DNA of 64,000 nt from Tenacibaculum lutimaris (GTDB taxonomy: Bacteria > Bacteroidota > Bacteroidia > Flavobacteriales > Flavobacteriaceae), in contig NZ_RAQM01000010.1 in NCBI RefSeq assembly GCF_003610735.1, positions 124,001 through 188,000 on the forward strand, in the 5' to 3' direction. This document shows positions 36,779 through 46,070 of the stretch, one piece after another; the first letter of the stretch is position 1, and each line of letters opens with the position of its first letter. A program made the position numbers and the translations under genes. Below the pieces are notes generated by a model, which was given only the letters and a program-made list of their open reading frames with translations, did no database searches and was not told the DNA's origin.

Positions 36779-38203
36779 TTAAAGCGTTAATTTCTTCGTT
36801 AAATCTTCAACGTACTTTTTAAATTGCTTATCAGTTTCCGTTAAATTATCTACAGTCTTACATGCATGTAACACAGTAGCGTGGTCTCTTTTACCAATTT
36901 GACTTCCAATACTTGCTAAAGATGATTTTGTCATACGTTTAGCAAAATACATAGCTAACTGACGTGCTTGTACTATATGACGTTTACGAGTTTTTGATTG
37001 TAAAGTTGCTACATCCATATCAAAATACTTTGACACCACTTTTTGAATATAATCAACTGACAACTCTTTTTTCGTGTTCTTAACAAACTTATCTACAATT
37101 TGTTTTGCTAACTCAATTGTAAACTCTTTTCTATTAAAAGAAGCTTGTGCAATCATCGAAATAATCACCCCTTCTAACTCACGAACATTCGATTTGATAT
37201 TTTTAGCAATATACTCTACAATTTCTTCTGGCATTTCAACACCATCTCTGTACAGCTTGTTTTGTAAGATAGAAATTCTTGTTTCGTAATCTGGCGCTTG
37301 CAATTCAGCAGACAATCCCCATTTAAAACGAGACAATAATCGTTGCTCAATATCTTGCATATCAACAGGTGCTTTATCTGAAGTTAAAATTACCTGTTTT
37401 CCATTTTGATGTAAATGATTAAATATATGGAAAAACACATCTTGTGTTCCTGTTTTTCCTGATAAGAACTGTACATCATCAATAATCAACACATCAATCA
37501 TTTGATAGAAATGAATAAAATCATTTCTAGTATTCGACTTTACCGAATCAATAAACTGTTGTGTAAATTTTTCCGAAGAAATATATAAAACTGTCTTATC
37601 TGGGTATTTATCTTTTATCTCAACACCAATAGCGTGTGCTAAATGTGTTTTACCTAAACCTACTCCACCATAAACTAATAACGGATTGAAAGAGGTTCCT
37701 CCTGGTTTGTTTGCTACTGCCATACCAGCAGAACGCGCTAATCGGTTTGAATCTCCTTCTACAAAATTCACAAAATTGTAGTTCGGGTTTAACTGAGACT
37801 CAATCTTCACCTTTTGTAAACCTGGAATAATAAAAGGATTTTTCAACTCACGTTTTGACTCTAACGGAACAGTTACCTTTTGAGGTTTTAACGGGTTACG
37901 ATTTGAACTTGGTATTTTTACAGTTTGCGGACTATTACTGCTATACGTATTTTCCATACGTACATCGTAAATTAATTTAGCATCACTTCCTAACTGACGA
38001 ACTAAAGCCACTCTTAGCAATTTGATATAATGCTCCTCTAACCATTCGTAAAAAAATTTACTTGGAACTTGTACTGTTAAAGCCTCCCCTGCTAATTTAA
38101 TTGGCTTAATTGGCTCGAACCAAGTTTTGTATGCTTGAGGTTTAATATTGTCTTTTATAAAAGACAAGCATTCCATCCAAACTGAATCGGCTGTTTTAGT
38201 CAT
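36779..38203 (-). CDS. dnaA: Chromosomal replication initiator DnaA
   Basis: This 474-residue protein has domain I at 1-85 (ECLSFIKDNIKPQAYKTWFEPI), the AAA+ core with Walker A GGVGLGKTHLAHA near 179-191, and Walker B LIIDDVQFL. It also has the arginine-finger region RLLSRFKWGL and, at the C-terminus, the DnaA-box-binding helix-turn-helix IGSQIGKRDHATVLHACKT near 428-446. It melts the replication origin. The upstream intergenic region carries two DnaA-box-like sequences. The stop is followed by a terminator, so the gene is monocistronic. Confidence 0.97.
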   Translation of the reverse strand: MTKTADSVWMECLSFIKDNIKPQAYKTWFEPIKPIKLAGEALTVQVPSKFFYEWLEEHYIKLLRVALVRQLGSDAKLIYDVRMENTYSSNSPQTVKIPSSNRNPLKPQKVTVPLESKRELKNPFIIPGLQKVKIESQLNPNYNFVNFVEGDSNRLARSAGMAVANKPGGTSFNPLLVYGGVGLGKTHLAHAIGVEIKDKYPDKTVLYISSEKFTQQFIDSVKSNTRNDFIHFYQMIDVLIIDDVQFLSGKTGTQDVFFHIFNHLHQNGKQVILTSDKAPVDMQDIEQRLLSRFKWGLSAELQAPDYETRISILQNKLYRDGVEMPEEIVEYIAKNIKSNVRELEGVIISMIAQASFNRKEFTIELAKQIVDKFVKNTKKELSVDYIQKVVSKYFDMDVATLQSKTRKRHIVQARQLAMYFAKRMTKSSLASIGSQIGKRDHATVLHACKTVDNLTETDKQFKKYVEDLTKKLTL

Positions 38204-38235
38204 ATTTGGTAAAAATCAATTTTAGTTGTTAATTT

Positions 38236-38293
38236 TTATTCAGATTTAGGGGACACCAAACACCTACGTCTGGGCGAACAAAAGTGTGAATAA
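38236..38293. promoter_or_regulatory. Candidate DnaA boxes upstream of dnaA
   Basis: TGTGAATAA at 38285-38293 is TTATTCACA on the minus strand, matching the DnaA box TTATNCACA. TTATTCAGA at 38236-38244 on the plus strand has one mismatch. The two face each other between dnaA and the thioesterase gene. They may autoregulate dnaA or mark part of an origin. Confidence 0.4.
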
Positions 38294-38375
38294 ATTTTAG
38301 TATAAAAAAATTAAATCGCTCTTGACTTTTATTTTTTTTTTGCGTATTGTTTGTGCTAATTAAAAAAATAATCTT

Positions 38376-38783
38376 TTGCAAAAACATAACACATCTATAC
38401 GTGTTCGGTATGCTGAAACTGATCAAATGGGGGTAGTTTATCATGGAAACTACGCGCAATTTTTTGAAATTGGTCGTACCGAATGGCTACGTTCTTTGGG
38501 CATTACATACAAATATATGGAAAAAACAGGAATCATGCTACCTGTAATTTCTTTATCTTGTAATTTTAAAAAATCGGCTTTATATGACGACGAATTAACT
38601 ATTAGCACTACTTTAAAAAAAACACCAACTGTTAAGATTGAATTTGACTACGAAATTACTAATCAAAACAACGAACTAATTTGTACAGGTAACACTATTT
38701 TAGCATTTATTAACACTGAAACAAAAAAACCTATGCGTTGTCCTGATTATATTTTGGATAAATTAGCTGTCTTAAAAAAATAA
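38376..38783 (+). CDS. Acyl-CoA thioesterase (YbgC-type hotdog fold)
   Basis: This 135-residue hotdog-fold thioesterase has the 4HBT active site YAETDQMGVVYHGNYAQFFE at about residues 12-31; the Asp of AETD is the catalytic residue. The start is TTG: MQKHNTSIRVRY is the normal family N-terminus, and no upstream ATG exists. YbgC-type enzymes hydrolyse acyl-CoA or acyl-ACP thioesters. It precedes the cobalamin adenosyltransferase gene with a 19-nt gap, so they are probably co-transcribed. Confidence 0.92.
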   Translation: MQKHNTSIRVRYAETDQMGVVYHGNYAQFFEIGRTEWLRSLGITYKYMEKTGIMLPVISLSCNFKKSALYDDELTISTTLKKTPTVKIEFDYEITNQNNELICTGNTILAFINTETKKPMRCPDYILDKLAVLKK

Positions 38784-38802
38784 TCAAACTAGTAAAAAAC
38801 AT

Positions 38803-39375
38803 ATGAAAATATACACAAAAACAGGTGACAAAGGTACCACTGCCCTATTTGGTGGTGCTCGAGTACCAAAATATCACTTACGAATAGAAAGTTACGGAAC
38901 TGTTGACGAGTTAAACTCTTATGTTGGTTTAATCAGAGATCAAGAAATAGGTAGCTCTTTAAAAGAAGCCTTAACTAAAATTCAAAGTGATTTATTCACG
39001 CTTGGAGCAATGTTAGCTACACCTCCAGAAAAAGAAACTTTAAAAAGTGGAAAAGAACGCTTAAACATTCCTAAAATTAATGAAGAGTCAATTCAGTTTT
39101 TAGAAGACGAAATTGATTTCATGAATAAAAGCTTACCTCAAATGACTCACTTTATTCTACCTGGCGGACATCAGACCGTGTCATTTTGTCACATAGCACG
39201 CTGCGTATGCCGTAGATCGGAACGATTGGCTGTCGCTTTAAACGAAGAAGAAACTCTTAACGATACCGTTTTAAAGTATTTAAACCGACTTTCTGACTAC
39301 CTTTTTGTGTTGGCACGAAAGTTGACCCAAGACTTACAAGCTGAGGAAATTAAATGGATTCCTGAAAAGCTTTAA
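38803..39375 (+). CDS. Cob(I)yrinic acid a,c-diamide adenosyltransferase (PduO type)
   Basis: This 190-residue protein has the ATP-binding N-terminal motif TKTGDKGTTALFGGARVPK and the signature RCVCRRSERLAVAL, with FLPGGHQT-like sequence FILPGGHQTVSF near 124. The family transfers the adenosyl group from ATP to cob(I)alamin, making the coenzyme form of B12. No cobalamin synthesis or mutase gene is in the window. Flavobacteria usually need this enzyme to feed methylmalonyl-CoA mutase or ribonucleotide reductase with B12 taken from outside. Confidence 0.93.
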   Translation: MKIYTKTGDKGTTALFGGARVPKYHLRIESYGTVDELNSYVGLIRDQEIGSSLKEALTKIQSDLFTLGAMLATPPEKETLKSGKERLNIPKINEESIQFLEDEIDFMNKSLPQMTHFILPGGHQTVSFCHIARCVCRRSERLAVALNEEETLNDTVLKYLNRLSDYLFVLARKLTQDLQAEEIKWIPEKL

Positions 39376-39417
39376 CTAAGTTCTTTAATTATTGATTTCA
39401 CATTTTTTAAAAAAAAC

Positions 39418-39447
39418 TTGACTTTTTACAAAAAAAAATTATTTTTG
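39418..39447 (+). promoter_or_regulatory. Bacteroidota promoter of the DUF2795 gene
   Basis: TTG (39418-39420), 19 nt, then TATTTTTG (39440-39447) matches the consensus in sequence and spacing. It gives a leader of about 22 nt. Confidence 0.75.
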
Positions 39448-39475
39448 CGGAAAATCTTATTAAACCGATAAAGAA

Positions 39476-39697
39476 ATGTATTGGACACTTGAATTAGCAT
39501 CTTATTTAGCAGATGCACCTTGGCCTGCAACTAAAGACGAATTAATCGATTACGCTATTCGTACTGGAGCACCCCTAGAAGTGGTTGAAAACTTACAAGA
39601 TATCGAAGATGAAGGTGATGCGTACGATTCTATTATTGAAATCTGGCCAGATTATCCTACTGAAGAAGATTATCTTTGGAACGAAGATGAATACTAG
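39476..39697 (+). CDS. DUF2795 family small acidic protein
   Basis: This 73-residue protein matches the DUF2795 family, with MYWTLELASYLADAPWPATKDELIDYAIRTGAPLEV at the start (core AYLADAPWP-like LADAPWPATKDELIDYA) and a very acidic tail EEDYLWNEDEY. The function is unknown. Its promoter is one of the two best in the window, so it is probably well expressed. It ends in its own terminator and is not linked to its neighbours by transcription. Confidence 0.85.
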   Translation: MYWTLELASYLADAPWPATKDELIDYAIRTGAPLEVVENLQDIEDEGDAYDSIIEIWPDYPTEEDYLWNEDEY

Positions 39698-39711
39698 AAA
39701 AAATAAATACC

Positions 39712-39742
39712 AAAAAGTCTCTTTTACAGAGGCTTTTTTTTT
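39712..39742 (+). terminator. Terminator of the DUF2795 gene
   Basis: The stem AAAAGTCTCT / AGAGGCTTTT (one G-U pair) is followed by eight T. Confidence 0.85.
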
Positions 39743-39824
39743 GCTTACTTTTAAGCACTTAAAATAAAAACAAAAAAAGCGTTAGTTAAAACAATCTAAC
39801 CAACTAAAAAACAATATTTTACAA

Positions 39825-42800
39825 ATGAGCGTTTTAAATTCGATTATAAAACTATTTGTTGGTGACAAACAACAAAAAGACCTAAAATCATTACAACCGA
39901 TTGTTGAAAAAGTACGATCTTATGAAAATTCATTAAACAATTTATCTAATGATGAATTACGGGCTAAAACCATCGAATTTAAGACTAAAATTAAAGAAGC
40001 TACTCAGTCTTTTACTGATAGAATAACTGAACTTGAAGAAGAAGCTAAAAGTGCAGATATCGATCGTCAAGAAGACATTTATACAGAAATTGATAAATTG
40101 AAAGACGAAGCTTATGAAGCATCTGAAGCTGTCTTATTAGACATCATGCCCGAAGCTTTTGCTACTGTAAAAGAAACAGCTAAACGTTTTGCTAACAATA
40201 CTGAATTAGAAGTAACCGCTACTCCTTTCGATAGGGAATTGTCAGCTACTAGAGAACACATTACTCTAGAAGACGACAAAGCTTTTTGGGCTAATTCATG
40301 GGATGCTGCTGGTAAAGAGGTTCTTTGGGACATGATTCATTACGATGTTCAGTTAATCGGTGGATCTGTATTACACCAAGGTAAAATTGCCGAAATGATG
40401 ACAGGGGAAGGTAAAACATTAGTTTCTACATTACCTGTATACCTAAACGCTTTAACTGGTAACGGAGTACATGTTGTTACTGTAAACGACTACTTAGCAA
40501 AACGTGACCGCGCGTGGATGGCTCCTATTTTTGAATTCCACGGGTTATCTACTGACTGTATTGATTTCCACCAACCAAACTCAGAAGCACGTAGAGAAGC
40601 TTATAACGCAGATATTACCTACGGAACCAATAACGAATTTGGATTCGACTACTTACGTGATAACATGGCAAACTCTAAGAAAGACTTAGTACAACGTGCG
40701 CCAAACTATGCTATTATTGATGAGGTGGATTCTGTTTTGATTGATGATGCTCGTACACCGTTAATTATTTCTGGACCAGTACCACAAGGAGATAATCATG
40801 AATTTAATGAGTTAAAGCCTCTAGTTGCCGATTTAGTTTCTCTTCAAAATAAATATCTAGTAGGTGTTTTAGCTGAAGCTAAACGTTTAATTAAAGAAGG
40901 AGACACTAAAGAAGGTGGTTTCTTATTATTAAGAGTTTATAGAGGTCTTCCTAAAAATAAAGCCTTAATTAAATTTTTATCTCAAGAAGGAGTTAAACAA
41001 ATCCTTCAAAAAACTGAAAACTTCTACATGCAAGACAACAACAAGCTAATGCCTGAAGTTGATGCAGAATTATGGTTTACTATTGAAGAAAAAAACAATC
41101 AAATTGACTTAACAGATAAAGGTATCGCACACCTTTCTGATATCACAAAAAATGAAACGTTCTTCGTTTTACCAGATATTAGTGTAAAAGTTGGTCAAAT
41201 AGATAATAGCGACGTTACTCCAGAAGAAAAAGCTGATCAAAAAGAAGAACTATACCGCGAGTTTAGCATAAAGAGTGAGCGTATTCATACCATGAATCAA
41301 CTTTTAAAAGCATACACTGTTTTTGAAAAAGATGTAGAGTATGTGGTAATGGATAATAAGGTAATGATTGTAGACGAGCAAACAGGTCGTATTATGGACG
41401 GTCGTCGTTACTCTGACGGATTACACCAAGCAATTGAAGCTAAAGAAAATGTGAAGATTGAAGACGCTACGCAAACGTTTGCTACTGTTACTTTACAGAA
41501 CTACTTTAGAATGTACCGTAAGCTATCTGGTATGACAGGTACTGCAATTACAGAAGCTGGTGAATTCTGGGAAATCTACAAATTAGATGTTGTTGAAATT
41601 CCAACAAACAAACCAATTCAAAGAGACGACAAACAAGATTTAGTTTATAAAACTACTCGTGAAAAGTACAACGCTGTAATTGAAGATATCGTAAAATTAG
41701 TTGGAGAAGGAAGACCAGTACTAGTAGGTACTACTTCTGTTGAAATCTCTGAATTATTAGGAAGAATGTTACAAATCCGTAAGATTCCTCACAATATCTT
41801 AAATGCAAAATTACACAAGAAAGAAGCTGATGTAGTTGCTGAAGCTGGTAAACCAGGAGTGGTAACCATTGCAACAAACATGGCTGGTCGTGGTACCGAT
41901 ATTAAATTATCTGAGGAAGTAAAAGCTGCAGGTGGTTTAGCTATTATTGGTACAGAGCGTCATGATTCTCGTCGTGTAGACCGTCAGTTACGTGGTCGTG
42001 CAGGACGTCAAGGAGATGTAGGTTCTTCTCAATTCTATGTAGCTTTAGACGACAACTTAATGCGTTTATTTGGTTCAGAAAGAATTGCGAAGATGATGGA
42101 TAGAATGGGATTAAAAGAAGGCGAAGTAATTCAGCACTCTATGATTTCAAAATCTATTGAAAGAGCTCAGAAAAAAGTAGAAGAAAACAACTTTGGTATT
42201 CGTAAGCGTTTATTAGAGTATGATGATATTATGAATGCACAACGTGAGTTTGTATACAAGCGTCGTCGTCATGCTTTAGATGGAAAGCGTTTACAGATTG
42301 ATATCGCAAACATGATTTACGATACTTGTGATTCAATTGTAAGACAAAATAAAGAAGCAAAAGATTTCCAAAACTTTGAATTCGAATTAATTCGTTTCTC
42401 TGCAATGACTTCTCCTTTTTCTGAAGAAGAATTCAATAAAACATCAGAGCAAGATTTAATTGACAAGCTATACAAAATAGTAACAGAACACTACAAAAAC
42501 GATGCGGAAAGAAATGCTGAAAATGCATTCCCAGTAATTAAAAACGTTTTTGAAAACGAAGGTGATCGTTACGAGCGTATCGTAGTTCCTTTTACTGACG
42601 GAACTAAAACGTTACAAGTAGTTACCAACTTAAAAGAAGCTTACGAAAGTGAAGGTAAATCATTAGTAAACGATTTTGAGAAAAACATCACTTTAGCGAT
42701 TATTGATGAAAACTGGAAGGACCACTTACGTAAAATGGATGAGTTGAAACAAACCGTTCAAAATGCTACGTACGAGCAAAAAGACCCTTTATTAGTTTAT

Positions 42801-43175
42801 AAATTTGAAGCTTTCGAATTGTTCCAAGAAACAATTGATAAAATTAACAAAGAAGTTTTATCATTCTTATTTAAAGGTCAATTACCTAGCCAAGAAGCAT
42901 CACAAGTTTCTGAAGCTCGTGAGCAACAAAGAGAGAAATTAGACTTACGTAAAGACGAAGTTCAAAACTCTACTCAGCAAGCTATTAACAGCGCACGTAA
43001 TCAACAAACACAAGAACAACAAATAGTTGAAACAATTGTACGCGAACAACCAAAAATTGGTCGTAACGAAAAAGTGACTATTAAAAATGTGATGACTGGC
43101 GAAGAAAAAGATGTTAAATTCAAGCAAGCCATCCCTTTATTAGAACAAGGAACTTGGGTATTACATAACAAATAA
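39825..43175 (+). CDS. secA: Protein translocase ATPase SecA, long Bacteroidota form
   Basis: This 1116-residue motor pushes preproteins through SecYEG. Walker A is MMTGEGKT at residues 191-198, the DEAD-type box is IDEVDSVLIDD near 299-309, and the second nucleotide domain has TNMAGRGTDI and ERHDSRRVDRQLRGRAGRQGD. A large insertion of about 130 residues lies in the first nucleotide domain at about 330-460 (LVADLVSLQNKYLVGVL; KNETFFVLPDI), which explains the length against about 840-900 usually. The C-terminus lacks the Cys-rich SecB/lipid-binding zinc motif and ends in a different, Gln-rich region. It is monocistronic. Confidence 0.96.
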   Translation: MSVLNSIIKLFVGDKQQKDLKSLQPIVEKVRSYENSLNNLSNDELRAKTIEFKTKIKEATQSFTDRITELEEEAKSADIDRQEDIYTEIDKLKDEAYEASEAVLLDIMPEAFATVKETAKRFANNTELEVTATPFDRELSATREHITLEDDKAFWANSWDAAGKEVLWDMIHYDVQLIGGSVLHQGKIAEMMTGEGKTLVSTLPVYLNALTGNGVHVVTVNDYLAKRDRAWMAPIFEFHGLSTDCIDFHQPNSEARREAYNADITYGTNNEFGFDYLRDNMANSKKDLVQRAPNYAIIDEVDSVLIDDARTPLIISGPVPQGDNHEFNELKPLVADLVSLQNKYLVGVLAEAKRLIKEGDTKEGGFLLLRVYRGLPKNKALIKFLSQEGVKQILQKTENFYMQDNNKLMPEVDAELWFTIEEKNNQIDLTDKGIAHLSDITKNETFFVLPDISVKVGQIDNSDVTPEEKADQKEELYREFSIKSERIHTMNQLLKAYTVFEKDVEYVVMDNKVMIVDEQTGRIMDGRRYSDGLHQAIEAKENVKIEDATQTFATVTLQNYFRMYRKLSGMTGTAITEAGEFWEIYKLDVVEIPTNKPIQRDDKQDLVYKTTREKYNAVIEDIVKLVGEGRPVLVGTTSVEISELLGRMLQIRKIPHNILNAKLHKKEADVVAEAGKPGVVTIATNMAGRGTDIKLSEEVKAAGGLAIIGTERHDSRRVDRQLRGRAGRQGDVGSSQFYVALDDNLMRLFGSERIAKMMDRMGLKEGEVIQHSMISKSIERAQKKVEENNFGIRKRLLEYDDIMNAQREFVYKRRRHALDGKRLQIDIANMIYDTCDSIVRQNKEAKDFQNFEFELIRFSAMTSPFSEEEFNKTSEQDLIDKLYKIVTEHYKNDAERNAENAFPVIKNVFENEGDRYERIVVPFTDGTKTLQVVTNLKEAYESEGKSLVNDFEKNITLAIIDENWKDHLRKMDELKQTVQNATYEQKDPLLVYKFEAFELFQETIDKINKEVLSFLFKGQLPSQEASQVSEAREQQREKLDLRKDEVQNSTQQAINSARNQQTQEQQIVETIVREQPKIGRNEKVTIKNVMTGEEKDVKFKQAIPLLEQGTWVLHNK

Positions 43176-43194
43176 TTCCTAAAGAATTTCATAA

Positions 43195-43224
43195 AAAAAA
43201 GCTCGGTTAATACCGAGCTTTTTA
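43195..43224 (+). terminator. Terminator of secA
   Basis: The stem GCTCGGT / ACCGAGC (43201-43218) is flanked by A and T runs, extending the pairing to AAAA/TTTT. Confidence 0.9.
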
Positions 43225-43312
43225 CTTTTACATAACTTTTATAATACTTTTTAATAAAGATTTTATTACCAAGAATTTATAATTACTTCATCTTTTAAAA
43301 ACATTCGAGAGA

Positions 43313-43320
43313 TAACTTTG
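43313..43320 (+). promoter_or_regulatory. Probable -7 element of the metallophosphoesterase gene
   Basis: TAACTTTG matches TAnnTTTG, 23 nt before the ATG. No clear -33 TTG is seen. Confidence 0.4.
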
Positions 43321-43343
43321 AGAAACATCGAAGTATACTCAGA

Positions 43344-44216
43344 ATGAAAAAACACAAAAAACGTAAATTAGATATTGCTGTAATATCAGATGTCCATTTA
43401 GGAACTTTTGGTTGCAGAGCCACAGAGCTTCATAATTACCTAAAAACCATCAATCCGAAAATTTTAATTTTAAATGGTGATATTATTGATATTTGGCAAT
43501 TTAACAAACGTTATTTCCCTAAACCACATATGAAAATCATCAAGCAACTGATGAATTTTATCACTTCTGGAACAAAGGTATACTACATCACAGGAAATCA
43601 TGATGAGATGTTACGTAGGTTTAAAGGTTTTCGCTTAGGAAGCTTTGAAATCGTAAATAAAGTAGTGTTAGATATTGACGGTAAAAAAGGATGGTTTTTT
43701 CACGGAGATGTTTTTGATGTGACCATGCAACATTCAAAATGGCTTGCCAAACTAGGCGGAATGGGCTATGACTTTTTAATCCTTATCAATACAATTGTAA
43801 ACTGGGTTAGCCATAAAATGGGATTTGGAAGGTTATCTTTCTCTAAAAAAATAAAAAATAGTGTAAAAAGCGCTATAAAATTCATTAATGATTTTGAAAC
43901 TACCGCAGCAGACATTGCTATAAACGAAGGCTACGATTACGTAGTATGCGGTCATATTCATCAACCAGAAATAAGAGTTATTGAAACTGACAAAGGAACT
44001 ACTACTTACTTAAATTCTGGTGATTGGATAGAGAACTTAACTGCTTTAGAATACAAAAACAATAATTGGTCTTTATATGAATATGAAAAAGACGAAATAG
44101 CTAAAAACATCCATTTGAATTATAGTGTAAAAGATTTAGAACTTGTAAGTTCTGAACATAATAGCAGTGAACTTTTTTCAGAATTACTTAAAGAATTTAA
44201 CATTAAAACCCAATAA
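43344..44216 (+). CDS. Metallophosphoesterase, LpxH-like UDP-2,3-diacylglucosamine diphosphatase family
   Basis: This 290-residue protein has all the calcineurin-like metal motifs: ISDVHLG near 14-20, NGDIIDIW near 44-51, ITGNHDEML near 78-86, FHGDVFD near 117 and GHIHQPEIR near 208. Metal-bound Asp, His and Asn residues are intact. Relatives hydrolyse UDP-diacylglucosamine in lipid A synthesis, and this larger form in Bacteroidota may serve the same step or related phospholipid work. It is followed by a glycosyltransferase that could act on envelope lipids. The assignment is to family only. Confidence 0.82.
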   Translation: MKKHKKRKLDIAVISDVHLGTFGCRATELHNYLKTINPKILILNGDIIDIWQFNKRYFPKPHMKIIKQLMNFITSGTKVYYITGNHDEMLRRFKGFRLGSFEIVNKVVLDIDGKKGWFFHGDVFDVTMQHSKWLAKLGGMGYDFLILINTIVNWVSHKMGFGRLSFSKKIKNSVKSAIKFINDFETTAADIAINEGYDYVVCGHIHQPEIRVIETDKGTTTYLNSGDWIENLTALEYKNNNWSLYEYEKDEIAKNIHLNYSVKDLELVSSEHNSSELFSELLKEFNIKTQ

Positions 44217-44314
44217 TCGTGAAGCCATAATGGGCATTTAATCAGGAAATAGCGAACACTTATTCACCTTGTTAAACTCCTAAAAAAAACAAACAATTAA
44301 AAAAACTTAAAAAG

Positions 44315-45331
44315 ATGAAAATACTATATGCTTTTCAAGGAACAGGAAATGGGCACGCAAGCAGAGCCCTAGAAATTATTCCGCATTTACAAAGACGTGG
44401 GGATGTAGATGTATTGGTTAGTGGATCACAATACGAAATAGGACTTCCTTTTGATATAAAATATAAATTACACGGTTTAGGATTCGTTTTTGGTAAAAAG
44501 GGAGGAATCGACCTAGTTAACACTTTAAACAGCTTAAACTTAAAAAAAGTTTACCAAGAAATTAAAACACTTCCTGTAAAAGAATACGATTTAGTAATTA
44601 ATGATTTTGAACCAATTTCAGCTTGGGCCTGCTTATTTAGAAATGTTCCTATTATTTCTTTAAGTAATCAAAACGCATTGTTAAATGAAAAAAATTCAGC
44701 TTATCAAAAATTTAGATTAGAACGACTAATAATCAAATATTACGCTCCTGCTAAGAATAAATTTGGGTTTCATTTTAAAACACACTCATCTTCTACCTTT
44801 TTGCCTATTATTCGTAAAGAAATTCGTTATCGAAACACTACCAATAAAGGGCATTACACTGTATATCTCCCTTCTTATAGTGATGAAAAAATTGTAAAAA
44901 CGCTTTCTAGCATAAAAGATATTAAATGGCAGGTGTTTTCAAAGAAAAGTAAAGAACATCAATTTTTTCATAACATCACAATTCTTCCTATAAACGATGA
45001 TGCTTTTATTCGAAGTATAGCTTCATCTAAAGGAGTTATTTGCGGTGCAGGTTTTGCTACACCTACCGAAGCTTTGTATCTGCGTAAAAAACTGTTGGTA
45101 ATTCCAATGAAAAATCAATATGAACAACAGTGTAACGCTATCACTTTAAAAGAAATGGGGGTTACTGTTGTTAAAAAATTAAGTAAAAAACAATTACCAA
45201 AAATTGAAAAGTGGATCAACTCAAATAAAATAGTTGAAGTTCATTATCCTGATGTTACTGAAGATATGCTAGATGCTATCATCTTACCATATTACAACAA
45301 AACAATACTACCTGAAATTACCATTGAATAG
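44315..45331 (+). CDS. Glycosyltransferase-like protein (MJ1255/MurG-related family)
   Basis: This 338-residue protein begins with the MurG-like glycine-rich loop ILYAFQGTGNGHASRALEIIPHLQ. In its C-terminal half it has a GT-B type donor-binding region (CGAGFATPTEALYLRKKLLVIPMKNQYEQQCNAITLKEMG; key motif GAGFATPTEAL and PMKNQYEQ near 250-275). It resembles proteins annotated as UDP-GlcNAc:LPS N-acetylglucosamine transferases. It lies 98 nt after the metallophosphoesterase, perhaps in one envelope-lipid unit. Its 3' end overlaps the convergent ung gene by 14 nt. Confidence 0.78.
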   Translation: MKILYAFQGTGNGHASRALEIIPHLQRRGDVDVLVSGSQYEIGLPFDIKYKLHGLGFVFGKKGGIDLVNTLNSLNLKKVYQEIKTLPVKEYDLVINDFEPISAWACLFRNVPIISLSNQNALLNEKNSAYQKFRLERLIIKYYAPAKNKFGFHFKTHSSSTFLPIIRKEIRYRNTTNKGHYTVYLPSYSDEKIVKTLSSIKDIKWQVFSKKSKEHQFFHNITILPINDDAFIRSIASSKGVICGAGFATPTEALYLRKKLLVIPMKNQYEQQCNAITLKEMGVTVVKKLSKKQLPKIEKWINSNKIVEVHYPDVTEDMLDAIILPYYNKTILPEITIE

Positions 45332-45983
45332 TAGCTAAACCAACATCTTGTAAAAAGTTGTTGGTTTTAGAAAAGTGCTTGTTCCCAAACCAATAACCTC
45401 GATTAGCACTTAAAGGAGAAGGATGTCCAGAAGTTAAAATGTGATGCTTTTTGCTATCTATTAATTTTGCTTTTTTCTTAGCAAAACCACCCCAAAGTAA
45501 AAACACTATATCTTTTTTTTCTTCTGAAATTTTCTGAATCACCGCATCAGTAAACTGTTCCCAACCTTGCTTTTGGTGACTTCCAGCCTCCCCTGCCCTT
45601 ACAGTCAGTGTTGCGTTTAACAATAACACTCCTTGTTTTGCCCAACGAGATAAATCGCCACTTTTTGGATATGGAATATTTACGTCCTTTTCAATCTCTT
45701 TAAAAATGTTAATTAATGATGGTGGATGTGTAATACCATCATGTACAGAAAAACACAAGCCATTTGCCTGCCCTACCCCATGGTATGGATCTTGCCCCAA
45801 AATCACCACTTTTAAATCATCTAACGCACAAAAATCAAACGCGGCAAAAACATCTGTTCCTTTTGGATAACATGTGTGTTTTGAATATTCATTTTTAACA
45901 AAACTAGTAAGGTTTTCAAAATACGGTTTCTCAAATTCTGATTGTAAAATATTTTTCCAGCTATCTTTAATTTTTACTTGCAT
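45318..45983 (-). CDS. ung: Uracil-DNA glycosylase
   Basis: This 221-residue family-1 UDG has the water-activating motif GQDPYHG (residues 63-69, Asp65) and the His-containing motif SGHPSPLSA near 185-193. LLLNATLTVRAGEAGSH also matches. It removes uracil from DNA after cytosine deamination or dUTP misincorporation. Length and motifs are normal. The gene is convergent with the glycosyltransferase (ends overlap 14 nt) and divergent from mutS2 across 87 nt. Confidence 0.97.
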   Translation of the reverse strand: MQVKIKDSWKNILQSEFEKPYFENLTSFVKNEYSKHTCYPKGTDVFAAFDFCALDDLKVVILGQDPYHGVGQANGLCFSVHDGITHPPSLINIFKEIEKDVNIPYPKSGDLSRWAKQGVLLLNATLTVRAGEAGSHQKQGWEQFTDAVIQKISEEKKDIVFLLWGGFAKKKAKLIDSKKHHILTSGHPSPLSANRGYWFGNKHFSKTNNFLQDVGLATIQW

Positions 45984-46070
45984 TGTTTGTTATTTTTGTG
46001 ATTCTCAAAAAATTTCTGTCATTTCAAGTAATTTTACTCGATGTGACATTAAAAAAACAAAAATAGAAAT

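Noticed and set aside
38229-38459. Minus-strand 76-codon open frame over the dnaA-thioesterase gap
   Set aside because: It overlaps the thioesterase start and DnaA-box region and has no recognisable protein features.
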